This document shows, one piece after another, positions 44,378-53,483 of a stretch of 64,000 nt of DNA. The DNA lies in contig NZ_CAKLPY010000001.1 in the NCBI RefSeq assembly GCF_923079645.1, positions 1,446,001-1,510,000 of the forward strand. The letters run 5' to 3'. Made by a program: the position numbers and the translations under genes. Every line of letters begins with the position of its first letter. Positions within the stretch are counted from its first letter, which is position 1. The stretch comes from Emticicia aquatica (GTDB lineage Bacteria; Bacteroidota; Bacteroidia; Cytophagales; Spirosomataceae). The notes under the pieces are model-generated. The model searched no databases. It was not told the DNA's origin and saw nothing but the letters and a program-made list of their open reading frames with translations.

Positions 44378-45568
44378 TTAGGATAAAGTTTTTTCTAATG
44401 TCATTTCAAGATTCTTTGAAATAATTTTCTTCAAAGTTTCTACTGAAGTTGCCGAACGCAAACCATCAGCTGATGTATTGATACAATAATCAACTAATTT
44501 ATCAATTGTTGAAGTTGCCACGTGCATTCGAGTATCAGAAGAAGCGTAATAAATAAATACAGTGCCATCATCATCTAAAATCCATCCATTAGAGAAAGTA
44601 ACATTCGATACATCACCTACTCGCTCATCACCTTCCGGGGCAATAAAATAACCTGCAGGTTTATAAATCACTTTCGTTAAATCGGTCAAATCTGTCATAA
44701 ACATATACAGCACATATCTTAAACCTGCCGCCGTATTCCTTACTCCATGAGCTAAGTGTAACCAACCTTTGGTAGTTTTTATTGGAGCAGGTCCTTGACC
44801 ATTTTTAACTTCATAAACAGTGTGATAGTGTTTTTCATCGACAATAAATTCTTTTTCAACCACTGCATTAAGCATCGAATCTGTAAAACCCAAACCAATT
44901 CCTCCACCCGTTCCCGCTTCAATAAAACCATCTTGTGGACGTGTATAAAGAGCATATTTACCTCCAATGAATTCGGGATGAAGCACAACATTTCTTTGTT
45001 GAGGTGACGGTGTTTTTAAATCTGGTAATCGTTCCCAAGAAAGCAAATCTTTTGTTCGAGCGATACCACACTGAGCAACTGCCGAAGATTCATCTCCTTT
45101 TTTGGCATTAGGGTCTTTGCGTTCTGTACAAAAAAGTCCATATATCCAACCATCTTCATGGGCTACCAAACGCATATCATACACATTACCATCAGGTATT
45201 TCAGTTTCTGGCATGGTGATTGGCAAATCCCAAAAACGAAAATTATCAATTCCATTTGGACTTTCAGCAATGGCAAAAAATGATTTTCTATCCATTCCTT
45301 CCACTCGAACTGCCAACAAATATTTACCATTAAATTTTATTGCTCCAGCATTAAATGTTGCGTTGATTCCGAAACGTTCCATTAAAAAAGGATTGGTATT
45401 TGGATTCAAATCGTACCGCCAAAAAAGAGGTGTATGTGCAGCCGTTAAAATTGGATTTTCATATCGGTCATAAATACCATTCCCCAAATCTTGCTTTATG
45501 TTTTTCTGAACAATTAACTCATGATAAGACTTTTCGAGAGCATTTAAACGATTTTGAAATACAGTCAT
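44378..45568 (-). CDS. GH130 glycoside phosphorylase (4-O-beta-D-mannosyl-D-glucose phosphorylase type)
   Basis: A 396-residue enzyme. The family-130 pattern is clear: [49 protein letters not shown] with Asp131 at the position of the general acid in group-1 enzymes (from memory), and [19 protein letters not shown]. It splits mannosyl-glucose with phosphate to mannose-1-phosphate and glucose. The order phosphorylase-epimerase, with a transporter upstream, matches the mannan pathway first described in B. fragilis. Cytoplasmic. It follows the symporter by 48 bases on the same strand. Confidence 0.94.
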   Translation of the reverse strand: MTVFQNRLNALEKSYHELIVQKNIKQDLGNGIYDRYENPILTAAHTPLFWRYDLNPNTNPFLMERFGINATFNAGAIKFNGKYLLAVRVEGMDRKSFFAIAESPNGIDNFRFWDLPITMPETEIPDGNVYDMRLVAHEDGWIYGLFCTERKDPNAKKGDESSAVAQCGIARTKDLLSWERLPDLKTPSPQQRNVVLHPEFIGGKYALYTRPQDGFIEAGTGGGIGLGFTDSMLNAVVEKEFIVDEKHYHTVYEVKNGQGPAPIKTTKGWLHLAHGVRNTAAGLRYVLYMFMTDLTDLTKVIYKPAGYFIAPEGDERVGDVSNVTFSNGWILDDDGTVFIYYASSDTRMHVATSTIDKLVDYCINTSADGLRSATSVETLKKIISKNLEMTLEKTLS

Positions 45569-45616
45569 TTTTTTTAAATATTTTTTATGAATAATAGGCT
45601 AGCTACTAATTGAATT

Positions 45617-47443
45617 TTAATCTTCTAATTTATCCCACCAAGTACGTTTCAAAATAACTATTACAACTATCATTAACAGTATGTCAATTAAAAGTGGAAG
45701 GTTCATGCCTAATACAAAGTACATTGGTAATAATGTTAAACATAACTGAGCGATAATTCCAATTACAACATTAAACATATCTAAGCCAAAATTCTTATTA
45801 GGCTGAAAATCAGGATTTTCCGTTTGAACTGCTACTAAAATCGGCTGCCAAAAACCCCAAGGTCGAACAGTTGAATAGAATTTTTTTAAAACTTCCAAAT
45901 CTGTTGGAGGAGCTGAGTAAGTCCCAATTATAGAAGCCAACATTGAAATGACAAATAATAATGGCCACCAATATAATGGTAAACCAGTGGTAAGATAAGG
46001 CATTATGAGTGCCGCTACGATACCAGCTGTCATTCCCCAAAAGAAACCGTTTGCATTGAATCTCCACCAGTACCATTTTAGACAATTGGCAGCAACATAA
46101 CCTCCATAAAGTCCTCCAACAATCCATTGCAAAATATCATTTACACTTGTAGCCATGAATCCAAGAATGATACCGATTAAAACCACCACAACTCCAACAA
46201 TATAATTCATACCAATAGTGCTTTTTGAACTTGCATTTGGATTAATAAATTTCAAATAAATATCGTTGACAATATAGGCTTGAGCAGCATTTAATGTCCC
46301 ACTGAATGTTCCCATAAAAGCACCCATCAAACCTGTAAGAACAATACCAAGAATACCAACAGGCATAAAGGCGTTGATTGTCCCAGGCAAAAGCAGTTCA
46401 AAATCATAATTTCCAGTTGGGTCTTTCACGTTTAATTGGTCATAATAAAGCAATGCCAAAACCGTCAGTCCAACTATCATTGAGTATCGAATTGGCAAAA
46501 GTATTATACTTACAAAGCCCGTCATTTTACTCGCTTCTTTAGGGCTTTTTGTACTCAAAACTTTTTGCATATCATAATTGGGTGCTGGGCCAGCCAATGA
46601 AGCGAAAATTCCTTTTAGTAACATCATACTAAAGAATAATCCAAAAACACTAAATCCATCAGATTCAATTTTTTTGTTTACTTCAGGAATAATTGTTGTC
46701 CAGTCCAAATCCAAATTCCAACCGAAAAACGGATTATCCCAGCCTGAAGGCAAATTAAGTGTTTTACCATCTAAATAATACATTGCAATAATTGCAATAG
46801 CAATACAGCCAACAGTCATTATAGCATATTTAATAACATCACCCAAAACGATGCTGTGCATTCCGCCCAAAACCGAATAAAATGTAGCTATCAATGTAAA
46901 AATCACCCCATAAAAATGAGGAATATATTTTGCAGGAATATTAAATGGAATAAAATCTTTGACGGTATTCCAAGGAATAAAAATTTCAACAAATTTGCCT
47001 AAACCAACAAAGCCATAAGCCAAAAATCCAAAGCAACTCAATAAAGCAAATGCAATAACAATAATTTGAGATGCCTTTACACCACTTCCTTCAACTCCAA
47101 AACGAGTATTAAGCCATTCTGCTCCAGTATTAGCATTACTTCTTCGCAGCCAACGGCTCAAAAACATCATCATAAAAACTTGATTAAAAGAAGGCCACAA
47201 CCATGGAATCCAAATACTTTTTAGCCCATAAACAAAACATAGGCTAACCATCCACATCGTACCGCTAATATCAAACATATCAGAAGCATCGCTGAGGCCA
47301 AGCATATACCAAGGTAATTTTTTGCCTCCCATCAGGTAGTTTTCTTTGTTTACTTTCGCTTTTTTACGCATATAAAAGCCAATAAAAATCATGCTGGCTA
47401 AATATGTTAAAAGAATTAATATATCAATCAATTGTAATTTCAT
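45617..47443 (-). CDS. Sodium:solute symporter (probable mannobiose uptake)
   Basis: 608 residues from the ATG at 47443; a TTG 15 codons earlier is in frame but would put polar residues ahead of the first helix. At least twelve hydrophobic helices fit the SSS/SLC5 family: the first helix ILILLTYLASMIFIGFYM and NYLMGGKKLPWYMLGLSDASDMFD, then sodium-site-like NYDMQKVLSTKSPKEA in the middle. It is first in the operon symporter-phosphorylase-epimerase, so it probably imports mannobiose or a mannosyl-disaccharide across the inner membrane. The AraC regulator diverges from it. Confidence 0.9.
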   Translation of the reverse strand: MKLQLIDILILLTYLASMIFIGFYMRKKAKVNKENYLMGGKKLPWYMLGLSDASDMFDISGTMWMVSLCFVYGLKSIWIPWLWPSFNQVFMMMFLSRWLRRSNANTGAEWLNTRFGVEGSGVKASQIIVIAFALLSCFGFLAYGFVGLGKFVEIFIPWNTVKDFIPFNIPAKYIPHFYGVIFTLIATFYSVLGGMHSIVLGDVIKYAIMTVGCIAIAIIAMYYLDGKTLNLPSGWDNPFFGWNLDLDWTTIIPEVNKKIESDGFSVFGLFFSMMLLKGIFASLAGPAPNYDMQKVLSTKSPKEASKMTGFVSIILLPIRYSMIVGLTVLALLYYDQLNVKDPTGNYDFELLLPGTINAFMPVGILGIVLTGLMGAFMGTFSGTLNAAQAYIVNDIYLKFINPNASSKSTIGMNYIVGVVVVLIGIILGFMATSVNDILQWIVGGLYGGYVAANCLKWYWWRFNANGFFWGMTAGIVAALIMPYLTTGLPLYWWPLLFVISMLASIIGTYSAPPTDLEVLKKFYSTVRPWGFWQPILVAVQTENPDFQPNKNFGLDMFNVVIGIIAQLCLTLLPMYFVLGMNLPLLIDILLMIVVIVILKRTWWDKLED

Positions 47444-47748
47444 AGGTTGATTATAGCTGTTAAGGTTCTTTTTTTGCACCAAAAACAATAGTACAAAAGT
47501 AAGATTTAGTTGAACAAATAAAATAACACAATTTTAACAAATTATAATACAATTTACTCTTTTAATAAGAAAAGTAGTTAACTATTAGAATAATACTAGC
47601 TATTTTATATCTTAAAAATCTTTAATTATTAAGAAAAACGAGCAATTATTTTTATAATTACAACATTTTTCTTAGTTTTTCCAAGATTAATATTAATTTT
47701 ACATATTGTCATTTTTATAAAATTAATTTAACCTAAAGCTATACAATA
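47444..47748. other. Divergent intergenic region (305 bases)
   Basis: No coding potential was seen. It holds the symporter -7 box at 47494-47501 and a palindrome ATTAATATTAAT at 47686-47697. The latter is a candidate regulator site close to the AraC gene, but short and AT-only. Confidence 0.5.
47494..47501 (-). promoter_or_regulatory. -7 promoter box of the mannan operon
   Basis: TACTTTTG on the minus strand (47501-47494) fits TAnnTTTG and leaves a leader of about 45 bases before the symporter ATG. No TTG stands at the expected -33 distance, so an activator may be needed; the divergent AraC protein is a candidate. Confidence 0.42.
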
Positions 47749-48621
47749 ATGAGTAATTTTCATCACGAAATTACGCCACTCACGCCAAACGATTGTTTTA
47801 TGGTTTTTGATAGACACAAAAACAATTTCAATTTTCCGATACATTTTCACGACGAATTTGAGTTGAATTTTATCGAAAATGCTAAAGGTGCTAGGAGAAT
47901 CGTTGGCGATAATACTGAACTGATTGACGATTTAGAATTGGTGTTGGTTGGGTCTAATTTACCGCACAGTTGGTTGAGCTATCAGTCGCCATACAATGAT
48001 ATTCATGAAATAACCATTCAATTTCATAAAGATTTATTTGACGAAAAATTTTTGCAAAGAAATCAACTATCTTTTATTCGCACTTTATTGGAGCGTTCGT
48101 CGAGAGGCATCGTTTTTTCAAAAGAAACAATCGTTAACATAAAACCTCGATTAATTGCCCTTTCAAAGAAAAACGGTTTTGATTCGGTAATTGAACTTAT
48201 CTCAATTTTGCATGACTTGTCAGTTTCAAGAAATATGCGAACCCTCACCAGTGGTTCATTTACTAACGATATTGTTAATTTCAAAAGCCGAAGAATTGAA
48301 AAAGCTTTTGAGTATATGCGTGCCAATTATAATAAGGAAATTTCGCTGGAAGACATTTCTAAAATTATTAATATGACGGAAGTTAGTTTTAGTAGATTTA
48401 TCAAAAAACGCACTGGAAAAACATTTATTGATAGTTTAAACGATATTCGTTTAGGACATGCCACTCGTCTTTTAATTGATACAACTTTCACGATTTCGGA
48501 AGTTTCGTTTAAATGTGGTTACAATAATCTTTCGTATTTCAATCGTGTTTTCAAGAAAAAGCACAAAGTTACACCAAAGGAGTTTCGAGAAAATTACTCT
48601 GGAACAAAAACATTTGTTTAA
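47749..48621 (+). CDS. AraC-family regulator with cupin sensor
   Basis: A 290-residue regulator. The N-terminal half (about 10-120) is cupin-like: HFHDEFELNFI, then GSNLPHSWL. The C-terminus has two HTH units: ISLEDISKIINMTEVSFSRFIKKRTGKTF and FTISEVSFKCGYNNLSYFNRVFKKKHKVTPKEF. It diverges from the symporter operon and is the obvious candidate for its sugar-responsive activator. The cupin would bind mannobiose or a similar sugar (inference). Confidence 0.9.
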   Translation: MSNFHHEITPLTPNDCFMVFDRHKNNFNFPIHFHDEFELNFIENAKGARRIVGDNTELIDDLELVLVGSNLPHSWLSYQSPYNDIHEITIQFHKDLFDEKFLQRNQLSFIRTLLERSSRGIVFSKETIVNIKPRLIALSKKNGFDSVIELISILHDLSVSRNMRTLTSGSFTNDIVNFKSRRIEKAFEYMRANYNKEISLEDISKIINMTEVSFSRFIKKRTGKTFIDSLNDIRLGHATRLLIDTTFTISEVSFKCGYNNLSYFNRVFKKKHKVTPKEFRENYSGTKTFV

Positions 48622-48668
48622 AACCTATTACCTTTACCCGTCTATTCAACAACAAAAACCATTTATAA

Positions 48669-49643
48669 ATGATACCTCAAAATTTATCCGATTCGTTGTC
48701 TCTTCCTGCGGTAGCAGCTCCAATGTTCTTAATCTCAGGACCAGAATTAGTAATTGAATGTTGTAAAAATGGTGTTGTTGGCACTTTCCCTGCCTTAAAC
48801 CAAAGAAGTACAGCAGGTTTTGAAGAATGGCTCATTGAAATTAAAAATAATTTATCGGATTATAAACAATCTAACGGAAAACCAGCAGCTCCTTATGGGG
48901 TCAATTTAATTGTTCATCGCTCCAATCCACGCTTAATGGCTGATGTGGAAATCATTGTCAAACACAAAGTCCCGATTGTAATTACTTCTTTAGGAGCAGT
49001 TTCTGACATTGTTGATGCGGTTCATAGTTATGGTGGATTGGTCTTTCACGATGTAATCAATCATCGTCATGCTGAAAAAGCGGCCGAAGCTGGTGTTGAT
49101 GGATTAATTTTGGTTTGTGCGGGAGCAGGAGGTCATGCAGGAACATTACATCCAATGGCATTTGTTTCAGAAATCCGCAGTTTTTTCAAGAAAACAATTT
49201 TGTTATCAGGTTGCATCAGTTCTGGTCGAGATATTGCTTCGGCACTTCAAATCGGAGCTGATTTGGCTTATATGGGTACTCGTTTTATCAACACAACCGA
49301 AAGCAAAGCAGATAAAGCTTATCAAGAAATGATTATCGAAAGCGAAGTAGAAGATATTGTTTATACAGCAGCGGTTTCTGGAGTTAATGCAAATTTCTTA
49401 AAACCGAGTTTAGAAGCTGCGGGTTTAACGCCTGAGTTATGGAATAAAGCTGGAAAAATTGATTTTGGAAAAGAACTTGATGCCGCCCAAGCTGAAGCTC
49501 GTGCTTGGAAAACCATTTGGTCGGCTGGTCAGGGTGTAACTTCAATACATGATGTGCAACCTACCCAAAAACTTATCGAAAATTTAAAACAAGAATTTAG
49601 AGCTGCAATTGAAGAGCAGTATCAGTTATTGAATAAATATTAA
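48669..49643 (+). CDS. Nitronate monooxygenase-family FMN protein
   Basis: A 324-residue TIM-barrel flavoprotein. The signature is AAPMFLISGPELVIECCKNGVVG at the N-terminus, HAEKAAEAGVDGLILVCAGAGGHAG with the catalytic-region His, and LQIGADLAYMGTRFI for the FMN phosphate. Family members oxidise alkyl nitronates or act as NAD(P)H-dependent FMN oxidoreductases; the exact substrate is uncertain. The thioesterase gene follows 11 bases later, so the two are co-transcribed, which suggests a lipid or fatty-acyl connection. Confidence 0.89.
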   Translation: MIPQNLSDSLSLPAVAAPMFLISGPELVIECCKNGVVGTFPALNQRSTAGFEEWLIEIKNNLSDYKQSNGKPAAPYGVNLIVHRSNPRLMADVEIIVKHKVPIVITSLGAVSDIVDAVHSYGGLVFHDVINHRHAEKAAEAGVDGLILVCAGAGGHAGTLHPMAFVSEIRSFFKKTILLSGCISSGRDIASALQIGADLAYMGTRFINTTESKADKAYQEMIIESEVEDIVYTAAVSGVNANFLKPSLEAAGLTPELWNKAGKIDFGKELDAAQAEARAWKTIWSAGQGVTSIHDVQPTQKLIENLKQEFRAAIEEQYQLLNKY

Positions 49644-49654
49644 TTTAAAAAAGC

Positions 49655-50509
49655 ATGAACACCGCCGAAGAATTAGTTTCGTTACTGAGCCTAGAAAAAA
49701 TAGAACAAAATATTTTTAGAGGTGAAAACTATCAAGCACCTTGGAAACGTGTTTTTGGTGGACAAGTTTTGGCTCAATCTTTATACGCTGCTTACCAAAC
49801 TGTGCCAGAAGATAGAATTTTGCACTCAATGCACGGTTATTTTATTTTGGCTGGCGATATTTCAATGCCAATTTTATACGAAGTTGACAGAATTCGTGAT
49901 GGAGGAAGTTTTACCACCCGAAGAGTGAATGCAATTCAAAACGGTAAAGCAATTTTCAGTATGGGAGCTTCTTTTCAGGCGATGCAAGATGGAATTGACC
50001 ATCAAATTTCGATGCCCAACGTTCCTCCTCCAGAAGCACTCGTTTCGGATTTGACCCTTTTGGAAGCATTCAAAGATAAAGCTCCAGAATTTTATAAGAA
50101 TTTTTCACATCCTAGACCTTTAGAATTCCGACCAGTCGAAAAAATTAATCCTTTAAAACCTCAGCCGCAACAACCATTTCGACACGTTTGGATAAAAGCA
50201 AATGGCATCTTACCCGACGATTTGAAACTACACCAAATTATTCTGGCTTATGCTTCGGACTATAATTTATTAGGAACTGCCACATTACCTCATTTAGATG
50301 TAATTCAGTTAAACAATGTTTTTATGGCAAGCCTCGATCACGCCATGTGGTTTCACCGTGATTTTAGAATTGACCAATGGTTGCTTTATGCCCTCGATAG
50401 TCCAAGTGCATCCAATTCAAGAGGTTTTACTCGTGGAAACTTTTTTACTGAAGAAGGAAAGTTAGTGGCTTCAGTAGTGCAAGAAGGCTTGATTCGAGAA
50501 CGAAAATAG
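49655..50509 (+). CDS. tesB: Acyl-CoA thioesterase II (TesB family)
   Basis: A 284-residue double-hotdog thioesterase. The N-terminal half has the standard NIFRGENYQAPWKRVFGGQVLAQ; the C-terminal half includes ASLDHAMWFHRDFRIDQWLLY and SRGFTRGNFFTEEGKLVASVVQEGLIR. It hydrolyses medium- and long-chain acyl-CoA to free acid and CoA. It lies just after the nitronate monooxygenase-like gene and is convergent with asparaginase; only 18 bases separate the two stops and no hairpin is seen there. Confidence 0.94.
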   Translation: MNTAEELVSLLSLEKIEQNIFRGENYQAPWKRVFGGQVLAQSLYAAYQTVPEDRILHSMHGYFILAGDISMPILYEVDRIRDGGSFTTRRVNAIQNGKAIFSMGASFQAMQDGIDHQISMPNVPPPEALVSDLTLLEAFKDKAPEFYKNFSHPRPLEFRPVEKINPLKPQPQQPFRHVWIKANGILPDDLKLHQIILAYASDYNLLGTATLPHLDVIQLNNVFMASLDHAMWFHRDFRIDQWLLYALDSPSASNSRGFTRGNFFTEEGKLVASVVQEGLIRERK

Positions 50510-50527
50510 GCAAAATTAGATCTTTTT

Positions 50528-51598
50528 TCAGCTCATTTCGCCACATATATTATTTTCCATTCTATATTTTACTCTTTCTGGCTCAGATTCCTGCCCAAGC
50601 AACAACATCATTTTTGTAATTGCTGCTTCGGTTGTAATATCTGAGCCACTCGTAATTCCGATTGATTTAAGTTTACTACTTGTTTGATAATGCCCTTGCA
50701 AAACTCGCCCTCCATCGCACTGCGACACATTAAAAATAACAATACCATCTTTAGTAGCTTCATGTAATTCTGCCAAAAACCATTCATCCGAAGGAGCATT
50801 TCCAGCTCCATACGTTTCAAGAACAACGCCACGCAAACCGTTCGTATTTAATATATTATGAACAAGTGTTTGATTAATTCCTGGAAATAATTTTAAGATC
50901 ATCACATTTTCGTCTAATTTTTCGTGCGTTATCAAAGGCAAATCTGGCCGAAAAGGCATAATAAAAGGGAAATTAAAATCAATTGTAACTCCAACTTCGG
51001 CTAATGCAGGATAATTTTCTGAACGAAAAGCATTAAACTGACTGCTTTCTTTTTTCTTTGCTCTATTTCCTCGCAGCAAATAAGAGTTGAAATAAATCGC
51101 AACTTCTGGCACAACTGGTCGTCCGTTTATTTCGGCCGAAGCAATTTCCAATGCGGTAATTAAATTTTCACGGGCATCAGTTCGAGCTACGCCAATTGGC
51201 AACTGTGCTCCCGTCAAAATTACTGGTTTTGATAAATTTTCAAGCAAAAAACTTAAAGCAGAAGCTGTATAAGCCATTGTATCAGTACCGTGAAGAATCA
51301 CAAAAGCATCATATTGCTCAAAGTTATTTTTGATAATTGCAGCTAATTCAATCCAAGTTGCTGGTTTGATATTAGAAGAATCAATCGGTTTTGGCAAAGT
51401 TAGGGTTGTCAATTCAAACGATAAACGTTGCAATTCGGGAACATTAACTAAAATTTGGTCAAAATCGAACGGTACTAAACTTTTACTTTTAGTATCATAA
51501 ACCATTCCCAAAGTGCCACCAGTGTAAATCATCAAAACAGAATTTGTACGATTTTTTTTGTCTGAAGAAGTGATTATTTTAGAAGTTTTGTAATTCAT
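50528..51598 (-). CDS. ansA: Type I L-asparaginase
   Basis: A 356-residue enzyme of the cytoplasmic type I group; there is no signal peptide. The first active-site segment is MIYTGGTLGM (nucleophile Thr in TGGT) and the second is VILHGTDTMAYTASALSF (HGTDT). GVVLETYGAGNAP forms the substrate pocket in the C-terminal domain. It hydrolyses L-asparagine to aspartate and ammonia. A poly-T-rich leader precedes it; no clear promoter box was found. Confidence 0.94.
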   Translation of the reverse strand: MNYKTSKIITSSDKKNRTNSVLMIYTGGTLGMVYDTKSKSLVPFDFDQILVNVPELQRLSFELTTLTLPKPIDSSNIKPATWIELAAIIKNNFEQYDAFVILHGTDTMAYTASALSFLLENLSKPVILTGAQLPIGVARTDARENLITALEIASAEINGRPVVPEVAIYFNSYLLRGNRAKKKESSQFNAFRSENYPALAEVGVTIDFNFPFIMPFRPDLPLITHEKLDENVMILKLFPGINQTLVHNILNTNGLRGVVLETYGAGNAPSDEWFLAELHEATKDGIVIFNVSQCDGGRVLQGHYQTSSKLKSIGITSGSDITTEAAITKMMLLLGQESEPERVKYRMENNICGEMS

Positions 51599-51801
51599 TT
51601 TATTTTTTTTTCAATAAAAATTCAAGTGTCGATTTCGGCTAGTTTAGCAAAAAGTACTATTTTTTTCTTGAATGCTCGTAAAATTGTAATGTGTTTTTTA
51701 AAATTCAAGCATTCTTTTGAGTAAAAATACTTAATTATAAACCAAATTTTCTACTTTTTGAATTTCAATAATTATACTATTCTAAGATTTTATTATATTT
51801 T

Positions 51802-51835
51802 TTTGAATTTTTTCAAGAAAAAAGCGTTATGTTTG
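51802..51835 (+). promoter_or_regulatory. Promoter of the unknown 128-residue gene
   Basis: TTTG (51802-51805) and TATGTTTG (51828-51835) fit the Bacteroidota pattern, with a slightly long spacer of 22 bases. The start codon follows 45 bases later. Confidence 0.4.
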
Positions 51836-51880
51836 AAATAAGAACAAAATATTATTCGGAAAATAAAAATTATAAAAATT

Positions 51881-52267
51881 ATGAATATCCAACCAACCTT
51901 ACGTATCGTTAGTGATGATGTTGCAATTATTGACTGCTTAGTTGACCATGGTGAAATGTTCAAATCATTTGATACCAACAAAACTACTTCATTTTTAGTA
52001 GATGAAGATTTCCACATTGTATTTTACTTTGCAGACTCAAAACTCGAAAATCGTTTTATGATGTATATCGTGGATAATTTCACCGAAAACTCAGATTGTA
52101 TGGAACTTGTTTTGAATCATTTAGAGCATCAAATTAAAGAAGGTAACCATTTATACATTATGAAACAAGCCAAAAGTAAAGTATTAGATATGCTTTACAT
52201 GACTGATACATTTAGGGCATTATTTGGCAAAAATAATGCTCAAGAAACTAACGAGTTGTATCACTAA
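51881..52267 (+). CDS. Conserved-looking protein of unknown function
   Basis: A 128-residue soluble protein, acidic, with no signal or membrane segment. It mixes beta strands (SFLVDEDFHIVFYFAD) and helices (CMELVLNHLEHQIKEGNHLYIMKQAKSK split over its length). I do not recognise the family. It has a promoter-like box ahead, a plausible ATG, and ordinary amino-acid use, which supports a real gene. It is single, with a convergent TPR gene whose stop is 13 bases away. Confidence 0.7.
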   Translation: MNIQPTLRIVSDDVAIIDCLVDHGEMFKSFDTNKTTSFLVDEDFHIVFYFADSKLENRFMMYIVDNFTENSDCMELVLNHLEHQIKEGNHLYIMKQAKSKVLDMLYMTDTFRALFGKNNAQETNELYH

Positions 52268-52280
52268 AAATTGGTTTATT

Positions 52281-52604
52281 TTATTCCATTTCATCAAGAA
52301 ACATTCTGTAAGCTCGTTTAAGCTCATCAAAGGCCTTCATTGACTTCTTTTGATGAGCTTTTTCTATACCTGCTTTAAAGGTATTTTCTGCTTTTTCAAA
52401 TTCTCCATTCTCAAAATACAAAGCTGCTGCATGATAGTATGTCGGAATATAGTCAGGATGCTCAACTAACAGTTTTTCGAGGTAAAATTTAGCTCTTACA
52501 ATATCCTTATTGAGATACTCCATCGCAATTGCATAGATATTAAAAGGGTCGTTCGGCTCTTCTTCTAAATAATCAAATAAAATTTTTAAACGTTCTTCTT
52601 GCAT
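52281..52604 (-). CDS. Small TPR-repeat protein
   Basis: A 107-residue all-helical protein. About two and a half TPR units are visible, for example YLEEEPNDPFNIYAIAMEYL, FYLEKLLVEHPDYIPTYYHAAALYF and FEKAENTFKAGIEKAHQKK, with the usual A/G/P spacing. No signal peptide, so it is a cytoplasmic interaction module. Partner unknown. It diverges from the etfBA genes. Confidence 0.82.
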   Translation of the reverse strand: MQEERLKILFDYLEEEPNDPFNIYAIAMEYLNKDIVRAKFYLEKLLVEHPDYIPTYYHAAALYFENGEFEKAENTFKAGIEKAHQKKSMKAFDELKRAYRMFLDEME

Positions 52605-52629
52605 TGAATTTAACTTTAATATAGATTTG
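52598..52629 (+). promoter_or_regulatory. Promoter of etfBA
   Basis: CTTG (52598-52601), a 20-base spacer and TAGATTTG (52622-52629) match the Bacteroidota -33/-7 consensus with correct spacing. The -33 part overlaps the start of the divergent TPR gene. Confidence 0.6.
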
Positions 52630-52702
52630 CATAATGTTATGCACGCATACTATTTTATACACATTTCAATAAAATATATTACTTTCAAAAGTACCAAATA
52701 TT

Positions 52703-53437
52703 ATGAAAATATTAGTCTGTATTTCAAGTGTACCAGATACAACATCGAAAATCTCCTTCACCGATGGAGATACAAAACTAAACAAAGCTGGTGTAACTTA
52801 CATCATAGGCCCTTATGATGATTATGCACTTGCACGTGCCGTTGAGTTAAAAGAGCAATTGGGTGCAACCATTACGGTTTTAAATGTCGGTGGTGCAGAT
52901 GCTGAACCGCAAATTAGAAAAGCATTAGCCATTGGTGCTGACGACGCTATTAGGGTGGATATTGAGCCGACTGATTCATTTTTCGTAGCTGAACAAATTG
53001 CCGCAGTTGCCAAAGAAGGTAATTATGATTTAATATTGATGGGTCGTGAAACCAGTGATTATAATTCGGGTGTTGTTCATGGAATTGTAGGAGAATTACT
53101 TGGAATACCTTCATTTTCTCCAGTTATGCAACTTGATGTAACAGGCAATGAAGCTAGTATGACTCGTGAAATTGAAGGTGGAAAAGAAAAATTAACTGCT
53201 CCCCTACCTTTAGTTTTGGGTTGCCAAGAACCAATTGCAGAATGGAAAATACCTAATATGCGTGGAATCATGACTGCACGAACTAAACCATTAAAAGTGA
53301 TACCTGCGGCGGGTTTAGCACTAACGAATACTGAAAAATATAGCCTTCCAGCTCCAAAAGGTGCTTGCAAAATGATTCCTGCTGAAGAAGCCGAAAAGCT
53401 AATTGAATTACTAAAAACTGAGGCAAAAGTATTGTAA
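52703..53437 (+). CDS. etfB: Electron transfer flavoprotein subunit beta
   Basis: A 244-residue protein of the FixA/EtfB family. It starts MKILVCISSVPDTTSKI and contains GPYDDYALARAVELKE, GADDAIRVD and the AMP-binding signature region DLILMGRETSDYNSGVV. It forms a heterodimer with EtfA (next gene), accepting electrons from acyl-CoA and other dehydrogenases and passing them to a quinone oxidoreductase. The two are separated by 46 bases in one transcript. Confidence 0.95.
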   Translation: MKILVCISSVPDTTSKISFTDGDTKLNKAGVTYIIGPYDDYALARAVELKEQLGATITVLNVGGADAEPQIRKALAIGADDAIRVDIEPTDSFFVAEQIAAVAKEGNYDLILMGRETSDYNSGVVHGIVGELLGIPSFSPVMQLDVTGNEASMTREIEGGKEKLTAPLPLVLGCQEPIAEWKIPNMRGIMTARTKPLKVIPAAGLALTNTEKYSLPAPKGACKMIPAEEAEKLIELLKTEAKVL

Positions 53438-53483
53438 TTAGTAGCTAGTTGATTTAATATTTACTCTTTCAAAACGAAATTCC

